From Alphaproteobacteria bacterium UBA3760 (GTDB lineage: Bacteria; Pseudomonadota; Alphaproteobacteria; Rs-D84), in assembly GCA_002371155.1 (NCBI GenBank), contig DFGC01000015.1, positions 6,029 through 21,026 of the forward strand: a stretch of DNA of 14,998 nucleotides, in the 5' to 3' direction. The position numbers were made by a program, and so were the translations under genes. The notes below the pieces were generated by a model that worked only from the letters and a program-made list of their open reading frames with translations, ran no database searches and was not told the origin of the DNA. Positions 13,944 to 14,998 of this stretch are shown piece by piece (position 1 is the stretch's first letter; each line of letters opens with the position of its first letter).

Positions 13944-14998
13944 CTACATTTCCGGACCCGCGGTAAATGTGCCTGTGCCCGCATTGGTAAAGAATGTCCC
14001 CGACACCATATCATACATTCCAACGACACCCGATGAATTTTTTGCCGGAATCAGGTTTATTTTGTATACACCATCTTCTTTGGCCCAAACACTTGATATT
14101 TTTGCAATCGCTGGCATCGTTACAGTTGCACTGTTTCTTGCAAAAACACCCAAATCATAATTTGCCACCCATTCTGTATCATTTGATGTTGCCGATGTGG
14201 CATATAATACATTATCTTGATATAATTTATTTTGGTCATACAAAACCTCGTACCAGGTGTTAAGATTTTGTGGTGCATTAACATCTATAACAGAACCAGA
14301 TGTGGAATCACCCCACCCCATCCTGTTAAAATCGCTAGCGCCATTTAACAATCTTAAAATTCCATAATTTGCCTTTGATACATCTGGGGTTGATGTAACA
14401 CCAAATATAACGGATGCAGCATATGTACCTTTTTGCATTTGATTATACCTGGCATAAAATACGGTTTTATTATTTACACGATACGGTACAATAAGATAAC
14501 TTGCACCATCACTTTGAATATATTCCAACTGAGTATATCCCGACGGTAAAACATATTCCACACCGTTTGCGCCGGCGATGGGATACCAATGCGGGGTGCC
14601 GTCCTCGTCTTCGACCAATAAACAATATTTCGCCGTGCATCCCTCATCTGGTCTTGTTTGCTTATTCGTCGCAATTTGGTCAATCGCCTGCGCCTGGGTC
14701 ATTGTTTGGGTCACCACCGTATCCACCGCCGCAACCGCCGCATCCAACCGCGTTTCCACCGGCGCAAAACTTTCTTCGTTGTATTTCGTCGTTGCAATGG
14801 TTATCATGTCGCGCACCCACTCGCGGGTTCCATCGCCCAACACAACCTCTATCGGCATGCCCAGAATACTGCCCGCCGTTTGACGCACCGGCGCGGTGGT
14901 CAAACTTTGCGCCGTGACATTTTCCGTCGTTTCCGTTGCCAACGGATAAAGAACGATTACGGGAGTGCCGTTTGCATATTGCTCCGCCAACCAAGCCT
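13944..14998 (-). CDS. Phage-tail-like protein with shared stalk module and C-terminal LamG-like domain (5' end beyond window)
   Basis: The frame is open through the right edge, so the N-terminus is missing; a TTG at 14990 is only a leucine codon in AWLAEQYANGTPVIVLYPLAT. That phrase resembles segments of phage minor tail proteins (...GTP..V.YPLA.PTTE). Counting from the TTG, residues 64-145 are the shared cassette: TIATTKYNEESF, a helix, NKQTRPDEGCTAKYCLLV, then HWYPIAGANGVE. Residues 147-348 start LPSGYTQLEYIQSDGASYL and end IPAKNSSGVVGMYDMVSGTFFTNAGTGTF, the hallmark ends of a concanavalin-like (LamG) domain common in phage tail and gut surface proteins. Binding of glycans or surface polymers is inferred. 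No other phage structural genes are visible. Length, signal peptide and promoter cannot be judged. Confidence 0.83.
   Translation of the reverse strand, partial: AWLAEQYANGTPVIVLYPLATETTENVTAQSLTTAPVRQTAGSILGMPIEVVLGDGTREWVRDMITIATTKYNEESFAPVETRLDAAVAAVDTVVTQTMTQAQAIDQIATNKQTRPDEGCTAKYCLLVEDEDGTPHWYPIAGANGVEYVLPSGYTQLEYIQSDGASYLIVPYRVNNKTVFYARYNQMQKGTYAASVIFGVTSTPDVSKANYGILRLLNGASDFNRMGWGDSTSGSVIDVNAPQNLNTWYEVLYDQNKLYQDNVLYATSATSNDTEWVANYDLGVFARNSATVTMPAIAKISSVWAKEDGVYKINLIPAKNSSGVVGMYDMVSGTFFTNAGTGTFTAGPEM

Overview
The window looks like chromosome from an uncultured, fairly AT-rich alphaproteobacterium, possibly one of the gut-associated lineages. This is inferred from gene content, not from a marker gene. 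The run ftsE-ftsX-YdcF-like-plsC is a gene order I associate with Alphaproteobacteria. The TolB, EF-P and class II aldolase are ordinary Gram-negative proteins. No tRNA, rRNA, transposase, integrase or CRISPR array was seen.

Layout. (1) 1-3914, leftward: a probable three-gene operon encoding an outer-membrane beta-barrel, a 755-residue fibre-like protein with five internal repeats, and a secreted protein with leucine-rich-type repeats that runs off the left edge. (2) 4043-6899, rightward: ftsE, ftsX, a YdcF-like gene and plsC, tightly packed or overlapping, from a promoter that seems to leave almost no 5' leader. (3) 6900-7256: a gene-free stretch filled with palindromes, which continues into the 3' end of the next gene. 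(4) 7257-9020, leftward: tolB followed by a secreted nuclease-family gene. tolB is apart from tolQRA and pal. (5) 9237-9464, rightward: a small ribbon-helix-helix protein with a strong promoter inside a possible operator. (6) 9572-10451, leftward: an orphan VirB2/TrbC-like pilin-type protein and a small lipoprotein, each with its own hairpin terminator. (7) 10611-11558, rightward: class II fructose-bisphosphate aldolase. (8) 11625-14998, leftward: three further secreted or tail-fibre-like proteins with efp embedded among them; the last runs off the right edge.

The most notable feature is a modular family of exported proteins spread among housekeeping genes. Four genes (1-798, 11625-12500, 12615-13148, 13944-14998) share a cassette: an ATTK/RY-type start, a predicted helical stalk, a KQT(RP) motif and a two-cysteine loop. 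In three of them the loop runs into CLLV.D and then W-Y.I. The cassette is joined to different domains in each gene: PKD-like plus BspA-like repeats, a jelly-roll-like N-terminus, a low-complexity tail, or a LamG-like domain of the kind common in phage tail proteins. The fibre protein at 827-3094 ends in a cysteine-free version of the same cap. This resembles a display system in which one stalk/cap carries interchangeable binding heads, with signs of recombination (near-identical DNA blocks, a gene remnant, tandem duplications). Function and surface location are inferred.
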